This document shows positions 1 to 10,500 of a stretch of DNA of 64,000 bases, piece by piece; positions within the stretch are counted from its first letter, which is position 1; each line of letters begins with the position of its first letter. This DNA comes from Chaetorhynchus papuensis. Taxonomy: Eukaryota; Chordata; Aves; Passeriformes; Rhipiduridae. The DNA lies in assembly GCA_013396525.1 (NCBI GenBank), contig VWYX01000272.1, positions 147,825-211,824 on the forward strand, in the 5' to 3' direction. The notes beneath the pieces are model-generated. The model searched no databases. It was not told where the DNA came from and saw nothing but the letters and a program-made list of their open reading frames with translations. A program made the translations under genes and the position numbers.

Positions 1-1535
1 TGGTGCCTCCTGCATCACAGGCACTCAGGGGCCTTCAGCCTGGGTGGAAGGGTGGCTGAGACCATGGTGTCTTCTTGTTTCAACATATATAAGTTTTATG
101 ATCTGATCTGGATATTTGACCATGCAATAGCAGGACCAAGGGGTCAGGGAGGGTCAGGGGAGCTGGAGAGACCGAAGGAGCTGCAGACAAGGGAAGGATG
201 GTTGGGAGAGCTGTGGAAGGAGACTGGGAAGGAAGCGGATGCAGGACTTCTGGGCTGTGCAGGGAAGGATCAGCAGTGGTGTGGCTGGCAGAGGGAGGCC
301 CTCCCTCAGCATCCAGCCTGGGGAGAGGGCCTTCCTCTCCTCCATTGCACTGCGGTATGGGTAACCCGCAGCCTTAGAGCTCACCATCAGTGTCCCTCTG
401 TGTCCCCACTCCATCCCACGCCATCTGAACAACCTCTGAAACTCCTCCCCCTGGTACTAAAGCAGCCTACAAGGTGGGAAAGGCTGGCACCAGGCTGGCA
501 GTGAGGAAGGAGTGCTGTGCAGAAGGACTTTCCCTTCCTCTTGCCATCCCTGTACTGACTCAATACTCATCTTCCTCACACATCAGCTGTGCAGGGAAGG
601 GATAGATTAGTTTATCTGGGCAATGGCAGTTGATCCCTTTATCTTCTGGGAAAGGATGAGTAAGCAATCTACTTCTCTTACTAACCTCTCTCTGCCACCT
701 GTAACCTACAACAATCAAACAGCCTCAAATTACACAGCTTGTGCCCTCTTGCTTAACCAAGGAAGTCCCAGGACGTTGCTGGCAAACACAAATTGGGCCC
801 CAGGGAAAGAGGAGGGTGCAAATCCCTTTTTCAGGGCTCAGCAGGCAAAGGAGTGTGACAGTCACTGCACTGACAGAGCTGAACTGTGTGCCCATTCAGG
901 TAATGATGTTCAGGTAAACTGAACCGTCCACCTTCTTCATTAGACTGATGTTATTAAGATCCACATTATCAGTGAGGTGCCAACTCCTCGGCAGGGCTGC
1001 TTTGAAGAGGCTCACACCCATTCTGCCCTGCCTTCACCAGAAGAATGAGGTCTGAGGCAAAACACAGACAACTCCCTCAGCTGAGGCACAAAACACATGG
1101 CAAAGAGAGGGAGTATTGCCTTGCTTTAGTTAGGTGCTTCACCCCTCTGGCCAGCCCTATTTATCCACAGTGAAAGGGAAAAAGCAACAGGCACTGACAT
1201 CCAGCCATTGGATACATGAGGCCTCTACCCTCACTTCAGACCTTCATCCTTATTTTCATCAGTGTTACTGTCTGTCTAGAGATCCTGAGTTCAGCTGGCA
1301 GACCTTTTTTTGAAAAAAAGGCCTTACCCAATAGATAATTTCTAAAAAAATATCACTTTCTAATCAAATAAGGGTAAAACCCCCAAGCTTTGCAGCTTTG
1401 AATTTCTAGTGCACTACTATTGGGTATATTTTTCATGGATACTGAACAACTCACACAAAGACTAGTGTTCGTGTTATCTTAATCACTCATACATGTCAGG
1501 AGTACCTATTAAGATAATTTTTGTTCTACACATAA

Positions 1536-1564
1536 ATTTGATCTGAAATTATTTCAGATCAAAT
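1536..1564. repeat. 29-bp near-perfect palindrome
   Basis: The left arm ATTTGATCTGAAAT (1536-1549) and right arm ATTTCAGATCAAAT (1551-1564) are exact reverse complements around a single central T. It lies in a SYTL5 intron. No function is assigned. Confidence 0.9.
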
Positions 1565-4500
1565 GACTGCCTAAGTCTCTGACTTGAAGTTTGAACTTCA
1601 TAATTGCATTTGACATTCTGAATCAAAAAATGAAGAGCAAGACCTAAACAGCCTTTTAATAATGATGTTATTCTCATGCAATTATGACAAGGGGAGTCTC
1701 TTTCCTATTGAGATAGAAGAAAGATGCACTATATCAGATACAGGATTTAAACGAACCCTTTCTGTCTAAACAACACTTTCAGGTGAAAAGAAACAGGGGC
1801 TTTACTCGACAGTACATTGAATCAGTGCTTGCAGGTTTGTTTTTGTTGTTTTGTTGTTTGCAAAATGGGCCCAAGGTCCATACTGACTGCAGATCATGAT
1901 ATATGCATGCATTTTCTTTACTTTCTCAGTTTGATGTAGCTCATAAAGTCAATTTGTACAATTTCTACCAAAACAAGATTTAGACTGGCCTTCCAAGATG
2001 TTCAACAGATGCTGAAGTCAGTAGCTTTAAAAAGAAGGAAAACAGTGTTAAAAATTGTAGTGACAGCAATTTTTGCATGGTTGCTCTTTCCTATGCTCAG
2101 AACAGCTAGGAAAATTCGCATTCAAGCAGTTTAGTACCAAATACTTTAGGTATCTGCTAAAATCCTTCTACATTAATTACTGATCCACCTACCCACACCA
2201 TCATGTGAAAGGGAGCAGGTTATGGTTCTGTGCTTCTTCCCCCTCTGTGATCTCCTGCTAAACAAATTAACTTCAATGACCTGCTGCTCGGTTTAAAAAC
2301 AGAACATAACCTATGGACTGCCCTGGCAAAAATTCATACTTTCCACTCTCATTTTTGCAAGGCACTTCACGATTAAATGCCCGATTATTAATAAAAAAAC
2401 CATTTAAGATGGAAAGTCCCAATTTTTACTTTCAATTACTTCTTTAGGGCAAAGTCCCACATTGGTAAAAGAGTTTCATCTCCATTTAATCCTCCTGTCT
2501 AACTCACATCCACAGCAGAGACAGGAGATTCAGCCTTCCTTGCTTTCCATCCCCTGCTCCTCAAGTTATTTTACTTCATCCCCAGGAAGAAAATGTGGGA
2601 AAAAATGGCAAAACCAAAGGTTGGATAAAATGCAGCCCATGTTTGAACATACCAAAGCATATACCCTCATCTTTGTATGTATTCAATTCCACAGAGTATT
2701 TTCTATAATATAAATTAATTCCACTCTAAGTTTTATCATGCTGTGAGGCTATTAAACACAAATTTTTGACCCGGTGAAAAGAAGGCAAACTTGCCTAGAA
2801 GTTACTAAAATAAAATTATAAGAATTTTGAAAAGCATTTGCATACTAAAACATTGGAAATGCCTCTATTTTTAGGCTCCTAATGGGAATAAAGGTTACTA
2901 AGAGATACTGATGAATTTTCATGACATGTTAAGACAGCATAATTATTTCAAAGATGAAGATAATTTCCCATTATTGCTTTGTTCTGCTGTAATAGCTTGA
3001 GTTATTACATTATATATTGATATATCAAAGGCAGTGCTTTCAGGTACCTAGACACACTTGCAATAAGAAATACAGACAGCATCAAGGTGTGAAATATGCC
3101 TGTCAGAGCACTGCTGGAAGAACTTTATCCTCTCAATGTATTTGTCTGCCAAATTTAAAACACAAACTGATCATAATTTAGGAAGATGCAGGGGGAAAGA
3201 AGAGATTTCAATGGAAAGTTTCTCTTTTAACACCCGTATTTGAAAGCTCCTGATGACCTCCGTTCCTTGTATGTAGGGAATGGAGCAGAAAGCTTCCTCC
3301 TTCAAGTGCATCACTACATACAGGCTCGGTTTTGTCTCAATAAATAGTGCTACAGCACAACTATCAAACACAATCCCATGGATAAGGACTGTCTTGGCCT
3401 CTGACCTTAGCTGTGGAACTAAGAGTTTGGCTGAAGACTTAGCTCTAATCCTTCTTGACCTGTTAGTGCTTTATCTTGAGACTTTATATTTCAGCTGGTA
3501 ATCACACCCATGAGGGGCAAAATCCAACTGAGTAATTTTCTCTTTATGGACATTCAGGGGAGATATCCTTTGACAGTAACTATAACCTGTAAGACAACTT
3601 ACACAGAAACCTGTTTGTTACAATTAAAAATACTGATGAACCTCTCTCACTATTCACATTCAAAAGTCTTTCCTCAACTTCACTAAATCTCATTTTTGAA
3701 AGCCTTTCAGAATGTAATGAAAGTATTGTAATGAACTTCCCCATCCCCATAAGCTGTGTTTCAGTCAAGTCTGTCTCTGGAGAAATGGCAGATGAAATGC
3801 TCTAAACATTATTTTACAGAAGTCAGATTCTCTTGTTGGCAGATGATGTTCTGACTGAGAAATGAACAAAGAGACTGTGTTATTAAGTGAACTGGTATCT
3901 CACCCCTACAGCCACCATATTATCATGTGGTGTTTGGGGTTTATTTTTATTTGTTCAGATAATAATATTGTGCTTTACCATATATTTATAAAATTAGAAC
4001 CTCAAAATTACTGTTTATCAAATAAAAGTCAGCATGCTTGCAGTTTGCTGTCCTTTTTTTTTTTTTTAAATTAGTTGTGGTAGCTGGATATAAATCCACC
4101 ATAAATGTTAAAGCAATAACAACATTTGATCCCAGGCCATGTGACAAAATACCCTTTCACTGTACTACAGGTATCCCAAACTCCAGTGTTAGGATTGGAT
4201 AGGCAGGACTCAAAATCTCAGTGGGAAAGAAAGATCAAAATGTATTAAATGAAGCAACAGGCAGTATTTGGCTGATATTACCTAAATTCTTTTTATTGAC
4301 ACAACAAGTTATTTGTTTCAGCACCTGTTTTGGATTATCTGTGTAATTCAAGGGGTTTCTGCAGTAATTTTTGCAGTACTTTTCTCTTTGAATGAACACA
4401 CCCCCCACCCAGTACCAGACCTTCTTCTCTAATATCAGATGTACTAATTAGGTTTTCCAACAGTTCTGAAGAACTTCTGGTCATACTCCTGCAGATGTAA

Positions 4501-5367
4501 TTCATGGCTCTGTAAGAGGGCTTGTACACACCATGACCATCACCTTAAATAGCACTTAAAAGACACTCTTGAGCCCAATTTGGGGAGCACAGCCATGAAC
4601 TAGTACAGCACACCAAAACTGTTAAGAGTTCACAAAGGCCACAAACACTTCTCCCTGACTTTTAGGGGTCTCACAGTCTGTATGACAACAGACACACACA
4701 TCATGACAACAATATAACCTGATCCTGCCAATGGAACAGCTCAGCAGGTGCTACAGTCTACACAGATATCAACATAACCAAGGCTGCTGAAAGAGGGACA
4801 AAGGAGAGGGACAAATACAAATTTTCTAACACTCTTTGGAAAGCCAGTATCATGGTAAACCAGTCCAGTTTCACAGACACAAACACTGTATGCACATCAA
4901 TGCCACAGAGCTAAAAGATTTTTCCACTCTTCCTGCCTTTTGTTTGCTATTTATAAAGCATAAGTATCTCTTAACACTGGATTATTTTCTTTTCCTTGCC
5001 TTCTGCCTTTTCATCTTGTCAAAGGCCCTATTTGCATTAAGTTAATCAGCTCCTCCATCAACTGTAATTGAAAAAGCCTAAAAATCCTGATTCCCCCTGC
5101 ATTTCTCACTTGAGAGAAAAGCAGAACTGAAATAATTTAAATGAGAATTATGCACAATGATGTAACTGAAATGCCTTTCCCAAACTTCCATCTCCATGCT
5201 GCCCACACAGAAGATCATCTCTTGGTGTACTCACAGCAATGTGAAAGATGTTTTACACATCATTAACTGTCATACAGTCTTGCAGAAACACTGAATATGA
5301 ACAAAAAGAAAGGAGAGAGAGAGATGTCGATTTCATAAAGATACTCAACATGGACAGAACTTCAGCA

Positions 5368-5392
5368 CTTGCAAAGTTTAGCACTTTGCAAG
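5368..5392. repeat. Short inverted repeat, 10-bp arms and 5-nt loop
   Basis: CTTGCAAAGT (5368-5377), loop TTAGC, then ACTTTGCAAG (5383-5392) form a perfect stem. It is intronic and has no recognised family. Confidence 0.85.
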
Positions 5393-5529
5393 CAAATGAC
5401 ACCATGGTTTGTAAGAACCGAAAGGCAGGTTTCAACCAGAATTAATTGTTGAGGTGATTGCTGAGACCACTGCTTGGCACACAGAATTGCTGCACAATCA
5501 AGAGAAGCAGAGGCCGTGTTTTAAGAATT

Positions 5530-6900
5530 TGCCTCACCCGTCTTTCAGCCCCAGAACAGGACCACCTTTATTGATGTCATCAGCCCCAAGAGAAGGTTTA
5601 TCCAGCCTGTTTTAAAACAACATTCTGCAACCTTTCCAAGTTATGTCAGTGTTCATACTATCTAACCTGTATCCTTTCACTGCAATTTAAGTATCACATT
5701 ACTTTTCTTACCCAAAGAGAAGTCACAGAACAGCCTGTAAGGCACCTTCTGTTGATTTAAAGCTCAGGTATTTTCAGTTTCTCTTGCCTAGGCTGAACAC
5801 TTGTGACTCCTTCCATTGCTCTGGTCATCCTGTGTGCTAAGCTTCATTATTTTCTGCTGAACTTTCTCCAGGCGGCCAATATGAATTGTGATACACAGAA
5901 GTGGGCAGGTACTCTACATAAAAATAGGATTTTATCGTGCATTTTACAGGCCATAATTTGGCTTGTACATCATTGTGTGATGCTCAGTTTTTCTGCAGTG
6001 GAAAATTCTGTTGATTCATGTTCAGCTTTTATCCAGTACAATACCCAGATCCTTTCCTAAGGAACAGCTGCATAAGCTGGTTTTATCCTCATTTTATGCT
6101 TCTGCAGCTGCATTTTTCCCCAAATGTAGCACTTCCACATGCCCATAGGGAACCATCACTTGCTTTACCTTCAAACCACTTCTCTAAATTCTAATCATCA
6201 CTTTGAAACCTAATCCTATCCTTCAGCACGCCTGGAGGACCTCTCAGTTTTATGTCTCCTGCAGGTGTAACTGGCAAACTCATCTGCTGCATCAAGGTCC
6301 TTAAATAAAATATTTAACAGTAGTAAGCCAGGAAATACTCTGCTCCATATCACTGAGATTTTTAAAAGTTTTTTTTTTGTTTGTACGTGTGGTGCTTTTT
6401 TGGGTTTTTTTTTTGTTTGTTTGGGGTTTTTTTGGCTTTGTTTTCTTGAGGTTTTTCAACAGTGAAATGTCCATAACCTCGCTGAGAACAGAGCTTTATA
6501 ATTTTCCAGGCAGGTCTGCAATCACACTGGCAGAATTTATTCCAGGGCACAGCTACCCTAATTTGTCAGCCTATTAGTATGGAACAAGAGAAAGTATCAA
6601 AAGGTTAGCTGCAGCCAAGTTATAAGACATCAACAGATCCTCCTCTGTCACCCTATCAAAGGTGGAAATTAAATTGCTTTTGATATTATTTGTTCTTGAG
6701 CCTGCTCTTACTCATCATCCTGTCACCTCGTCCCGGCTTTCAAACAACATAGCTATCATTTGTTTCAGTGTTTTTAGAGAAATTAGAGATTGTGTGGCAG
6801 GGTCAACAAATCCCTTGTTCTTTTCTTCACTTTTAAAGAGTAGTATTGTGTTTGCTGTTCTCAGTGCTGTCATCTCACCTGCACCCCATCACTTCTGAAA
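5530..6900 (-). mobile_element. Ancient CR1/L3-like LINE fossil (ORF2 C-terminal region), antisense on plus strand
   Basis: Read on the plus strand, the region follows, block after block, the antisense order of old amniote CR1/L3 elements. The blocks are: a segment resembling 'aggctgaac...ctccaggc...gtac', near 5800-5900; a 'gttcagctt...ccagatcctttcc' block near 6020-6055; a 'tcatctgc...aaataaaatatttaacag' block near 6280-6320; and near 6655-6760 'cctatcaaaggtggaaattaa' with 'atttgttcttgagcctgct', the hallmark of the reverse-transcriptase region. Reading frames are destroyed, so this is a decayed fossil. A T/G-rich low-complexity run interrupts it at about 6366-6450. The limits are approximate and the identification is from memory of the family, not a search. 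Confidence 0.65.
6366..6450. repeat. T/G-rich low-complexity tract
   Basis: Runs of T8-T10 alternate with GTTTG and GGGTTTT units inside the ancient CR1 fossil. It could be an A-rich tail of another insertion read in antisense or a simple expansion. No target-site duplication was identified. Confidence 0.7.
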
Positions 6901-7559
6901 GGCACAGCACTGACATCATCTCAGGAACTGCCTGAGGCAAAGTACAAGGAGCTCAGCCAGGCCCCCACTAAATTAAAATAATTTCACAAATCAAACACTT
7001 GAACATTGTTCATCTTAAGAGGTGAGACACTGTCCCTTGGATGTGCCCCACTGGATGCAGAGGAGATTAAGACACCTACTTAAAAATGGATGCAGCCTTC
7101 TAAAGCTAAAGTTAGAAGACACAATCCCTAACTTCCATGCCCTGCTGTATTATTTTATGTAATTATTTTCTGTATTAATTTTTCGTTATCTAGGTAGCCA
7201 AAGTCTTGACATAGCTAGCAATTTGTGTTCACTCCCTGAAACAATTTACAGAAAGCCTTCCCTTTCTGATCTCATTAGTTTGATGGTCTGTAAAAAAAAA
7301 TCCCATCAATTCTTTTTTTATCATGTCTCTTTCTTGTATCATCCAGTCCTTGCATCAGGATACATAACTGAGTTTTGCTGCCCAACACATTCCTCCTTTC
7401 CTTCCTGGTTATCTCACCACATCAAGCTAAAAAATCCCATATTACCAAACTAATCAAGTAAATTATTTTTCCAAGTATACACCAGGTGTTTGGAAAACAA
7501 GCTAGTTGAAACTGGCTAGGAATTGGGAAATAAAACCCCCAGATAAGCCTCCCTCCCTT
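6901..7559. other. Intronic sequence without recognised feature
   Basis: AT-rich SYTL5 intron between the ancient CR1 fossil and a younger CR1 fragment. Nothing was recognised. Confidence 0.5.
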
Positions 7560-7847
7560 CAGGCAGCAACTGGCAGAACAAGAGGACACAGACTTAAGAT
7601 GCGCCAAGGAAAATATAGGTTGGATATTAGGAAGGAGTTTTTTACAGAAAGAGTGATAAAATATTGGAATGGTCTGCCCGGGGAGGTGGTGGAGTCACCA
7701 TCCCTGGATGTGTTTGCAAAGAGATTGGATGTGGCACTCGGTGCCGTGGCTTAGCTGAGGTGTTGGGTAGTGGGTTGGACTCGATGATCTTGAGAAGGTC
7801 TCTTCCAACCTGGTGATTCTGTGAATCTGTGATTCTGTATTCTATGC
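7560..7847 (+). mobile_element. CR1 LINE 3' end fragment, plus orientation
   Basis: The plus strand encodes the C-terminal tail of the CR1 ORF2 protein (GRTRGHRLKMRQGKYRLDIR, then EFFTERVIKYWNGLPGEVV). A CR1 3'UTR follows with TTGGACTCGATGATCTTGAGAAGG and a GATTCTGTG-type terminal repeat ending near 7847. It is 5'-truncated, as most CR1 copies are. It ends about 100 bp beyond the donor side of the SYTL5 zinc-finger exon, so it sits in the intron directly after that exon. The frame is still open for about 80 codons, suggesting moderate age. Confidence 0.9.
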
Positions 7848-7948
7848 CTGCACTTTTGTGCTAAGGGGATGTACAACAGTAGCACCAGCCCAAAATCACT
7901 GACATGGCTGTAGCTTCCAAAGGTGGTGATGAAAACTGCCCAACTTAC

Positions 7949-8164
7949 GCAATCTTGGCACACACCGAGCACTTCCACTGCCCGTCAGCTCCCCCCACAC
8001 GGCACATGTTGCAAACCCGGAGCTTGCAGCTCTGGCACAGCTCTCCCCTGTCAAAGATTAAGCCCAGGCTTTTCTGGCAGCGAAAACAGACCCTGCTGTT
8101 GTCCTGTGGAGAGTGGCTGTTTCCACCTTTCCTTCTCTCTTCCAGAAGCTCATTTTTCAATTTC
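7949..8164 (-). CDS. SYTL5: SYTL5 (synaptotagmin-like 5) internal coding exon, zinc-finger part of the Slp-homology domain
   Basis: This exon encodes residues 41-111 of synaptotagmin-like protein 5 (Slp5), a Rab27 effector in vesicle trafficking. On the minus strand it is preceded by a T-rich tract ending in TTCTAG and followed by the donor GTAAGT. It is 216 nt: one base completing Arg40, 71 codons, and two bases (GC) of the next Ala. Eight cysteines in four CxxC pairs (CFRC, CQSC, CNMC, CSVC; residues 66/69, 83/86, 91/94, 105/108) form the FYVE-like zinc finger that separates the two Rab-binding helices of Slp/Slac2 proteins. The stretch SLGLIFDRG between the first pairs is typical of SYTL5. 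The start KLKNELLEE continues the first SHD helix encoded by the upstream exon at 17213-17331. The following exon, expected to carry the GEWFF motif, is not seen at lower coordinates, so it and the two C2 domains presumably lie outside the window. Assignment to SYTL5 rather than SYTL4 rests on recalled similarity and on the DYNLT3 neighbour. Confidence 0.93.
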
Positions 8165-10149
8165 CTAGAAGTAAAAAAATAAAATCTTTTAGTTTGGAGA
8201 TTCAACTCGGTGATCTGTAAGAAATTTTTGACGGATTAGGATTTTGTGCTAAAAATACAAAACGTGACTACTTTTTTTTGGTTATATTTGCTGTATTTCT
8301 TTACACACACACGACACAGAATAAATCTATTCTCCAGCTGTCAGACATGCAGTCAAGAGGAAAATCTGGTAGATCACTATAAGTAACTGCAGATAGCTGA
8401 GCAGTTCTGGACAACTGATAAACCATCTTTGCTTGTCCCTCATCAATAATTCAAGTCATGCTGAGCCCAGGTTAAAAGCAACTCAGAATGGAGACTATCC
8501 AGTGCATCCACAGAAGGAAAATAAGAAAATCTTTCCTGCAATTAGTTTGCATTCAATAATATGCCAGTGCAGTTAGTTAGGAGTACATGTAAAATTCTGC
8601 ACCAGTCATTCAAAGCCTTAAAAGAGCCCAAACCAAAACATCTAAATAGGTGATTGTGCCATGCTGTGATGCCTCAATCAAAGTAAAAAAGGAGAATGCC
8701 TGTTTAAATAGTGTGACTTGCAGATCTTACCAGTTCTACCACTGACTTCTACAGAATAAAAATATTCATGAGACCTAAATTTTGAAGACCTAAAGACCTA
8801 ATTTTGAAGTCTGCAGTTTCAATGGCACATGAATTGGGTCCTTAACAATAACCCTGAGATGTAACTGAGCTCAGTGGTTGCTAAGTTCTTTCAGTACTAC
8901 ATGCCTGGGTGTTGCTGTGCCCCATTACCCCACCCTTCCCTATGCTGTCTTTCATGCCCACCATCAGCCAGGAGCCCCCAAAGTCCCTCAGTCATGAAGC
9001 ACTCCAGCTCACTGAAATCACCATCTCTGCACATACAGAGATGCTTTAAGGGGGGTTTAAAAAACCTGCTGGCACCTTCACTTAAAGATCAGTAAAAATG
9101 TGTCAGAAGAAAAAACACATGAAAGATAAAACCAATAAATGGTTGCAGGTTGCAGCCCAGTAAAGGAGGCCAAAAACATTGCTTGGGCCACCAGGGAGTC
9201 AGCTCTGACAGAATTAGGTTATTTGTGGATACACTGCCTTGCTAAAAGGTTGGCCAGCATTTTGCTTCCCTCTGGGATGCCATGAACAGCAGCTGCTCTG
9301 CAGCCACCTGACCCGTGGATGCTCAGCCTCTGACAGCTTTAGAAAAAAGGCATGTCCAATCCCTCCAGGCAGCAACTGCGAATCCCAGTCAAGCGTTTTC
9401 CTCTGCTGGCCTCTATCCAAAAGTGAGTTCCTCATCCATCCTTAGATTCTTCTCCCACATCCAATCCAAACAGCCTTTCTCTCGTGCCTGAGCCTTCAAA
9501 AGTCTGTCCAGGCTTCACAAGCTTTCTTGGTACTTTGCTAACTGTTCTTGCAGTTTACTGATTGCACCTTACATCTCCCCACTTCCTGCAGAGATGCTTT
9601 TTGTTCCAGGCACGTGTTCATTTCCTTCTGTGAGTCAGCCAGCTCCAAATGCAGACGGTGACTTGTGCTGTGAACACTGACAGTGGTTCTGGGTGCTGCC
9701 ACTGGGCACAGGGAAGGGAGATGAGCTCTGGTTTTGCCTTGGATCTACCTTCCAAGCAAGTCTGCCTTCAAACATTAAAAGAGAACTCGTCTGCTTCTCC
9801 TGGACTGAGAACTAGAGGCAGCCCCACCACCACCAGAATGCTCTTGGTCACACCATTTTCAAAAGAGACACAACATCTATCCACTTGAATAACAAATACA
9901 CCTTTAGGTGCTTGTGAAGACATCTAATTACCAGTGCGTTTATGGTCACTCACATCTCACCAAACATCAAACAGCATTCACAAATGTTTGGTGATTTACT
10001 GTCACCCCTCCAGCAATGTGAATTTGTCAGAGACAAAGTGCTGTGCTACATGGCCACTTCGAGTACCAGCTGACATTAGGGAAATTTGTTAAGATTGATT
10101 GTGCTTTCACACAGTGAGAGGGATTGCAGCACTTTCAATCTTCAAAAGA

Positions 10150-10500
10150 AAAGTCCAATTCGCCTTGCCCTGCACTTTTACAATGACCTCAGGGGCTGGG
10201 ATTCCTGAAGACCTCTCTGACCTGTGAGGACTGAAGCCAAGAAGGCATTGTGCACATTGGCCTTTTCCACATGCTTTGTCACTAGGTCCTCTCTTCTATG
10301 CAGCAGCAGGTCCACACCTTTCCTAGCCTTCCTTTAGCCTCCATTTTCTCAGTCACAATGTTCTCCTCTCAATCTCACCTAATTTGATGGCCAAACTGGA
10401 CCACCAATTCTTTACTTGATCATTGGTCATTCTGTCTCTACCTCATCTTTTTCGTGGTCTCCTGACAAAACTGACTTTTTATACAGCAGAGCTGCCAATA
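10150..10500 (-). mobile_element. Ancient CR1/L3-like fragment, antisense
   Basis: The plus strand contains 'gtgaggactgaagccaagaaggc' followed by 'ttggccttttcc...tttgtcactaggtcc' and 'cctagccttcctttag'. This is the antisense of the CR1 ORF2 region between endonuclease and reverse transcriptase. The piece is upstream (in element order) of the region preserved at 5.5-6.9 kb and in the same orientation. It could be another part of the same old insertion, but about 3 kb separates them. Frames are broken. Confidence 0.6.

Larger units (their letters stand above)
1..5520. other. SYTL5 intron, 3' flank of the zinc-finger exon; no gene recognised
   Basis: The stretch is AT-rich, except for the first ~0.5 kb, which is moderately GC-rich. 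I see no exon with good splice sites and family similarity. I looked for the next SYTL5 exon (GEWFFEEKAKRF-like) on the minus strand and did not find it. Short ORFs here show no recognisable protein. Notable local structures are the 29-bp palindrome at 1536-1564 and a hairpin at 5368-5392. Confidence 0.6.

Noticed and set aside
7506..7754. 82-codon ORF resembling a small conserved protein
   Set aside because: It is the C-terminal tail of CR1 ORF2 in a truncated LINE copy, not a host gene.
7751..7978. Minus-strand ORF overlapping the SYTL5 zinc-finger exon
   Set aside because: It is in another frame and crosses the splice donor; the in-phase exon gives the recognised domain.
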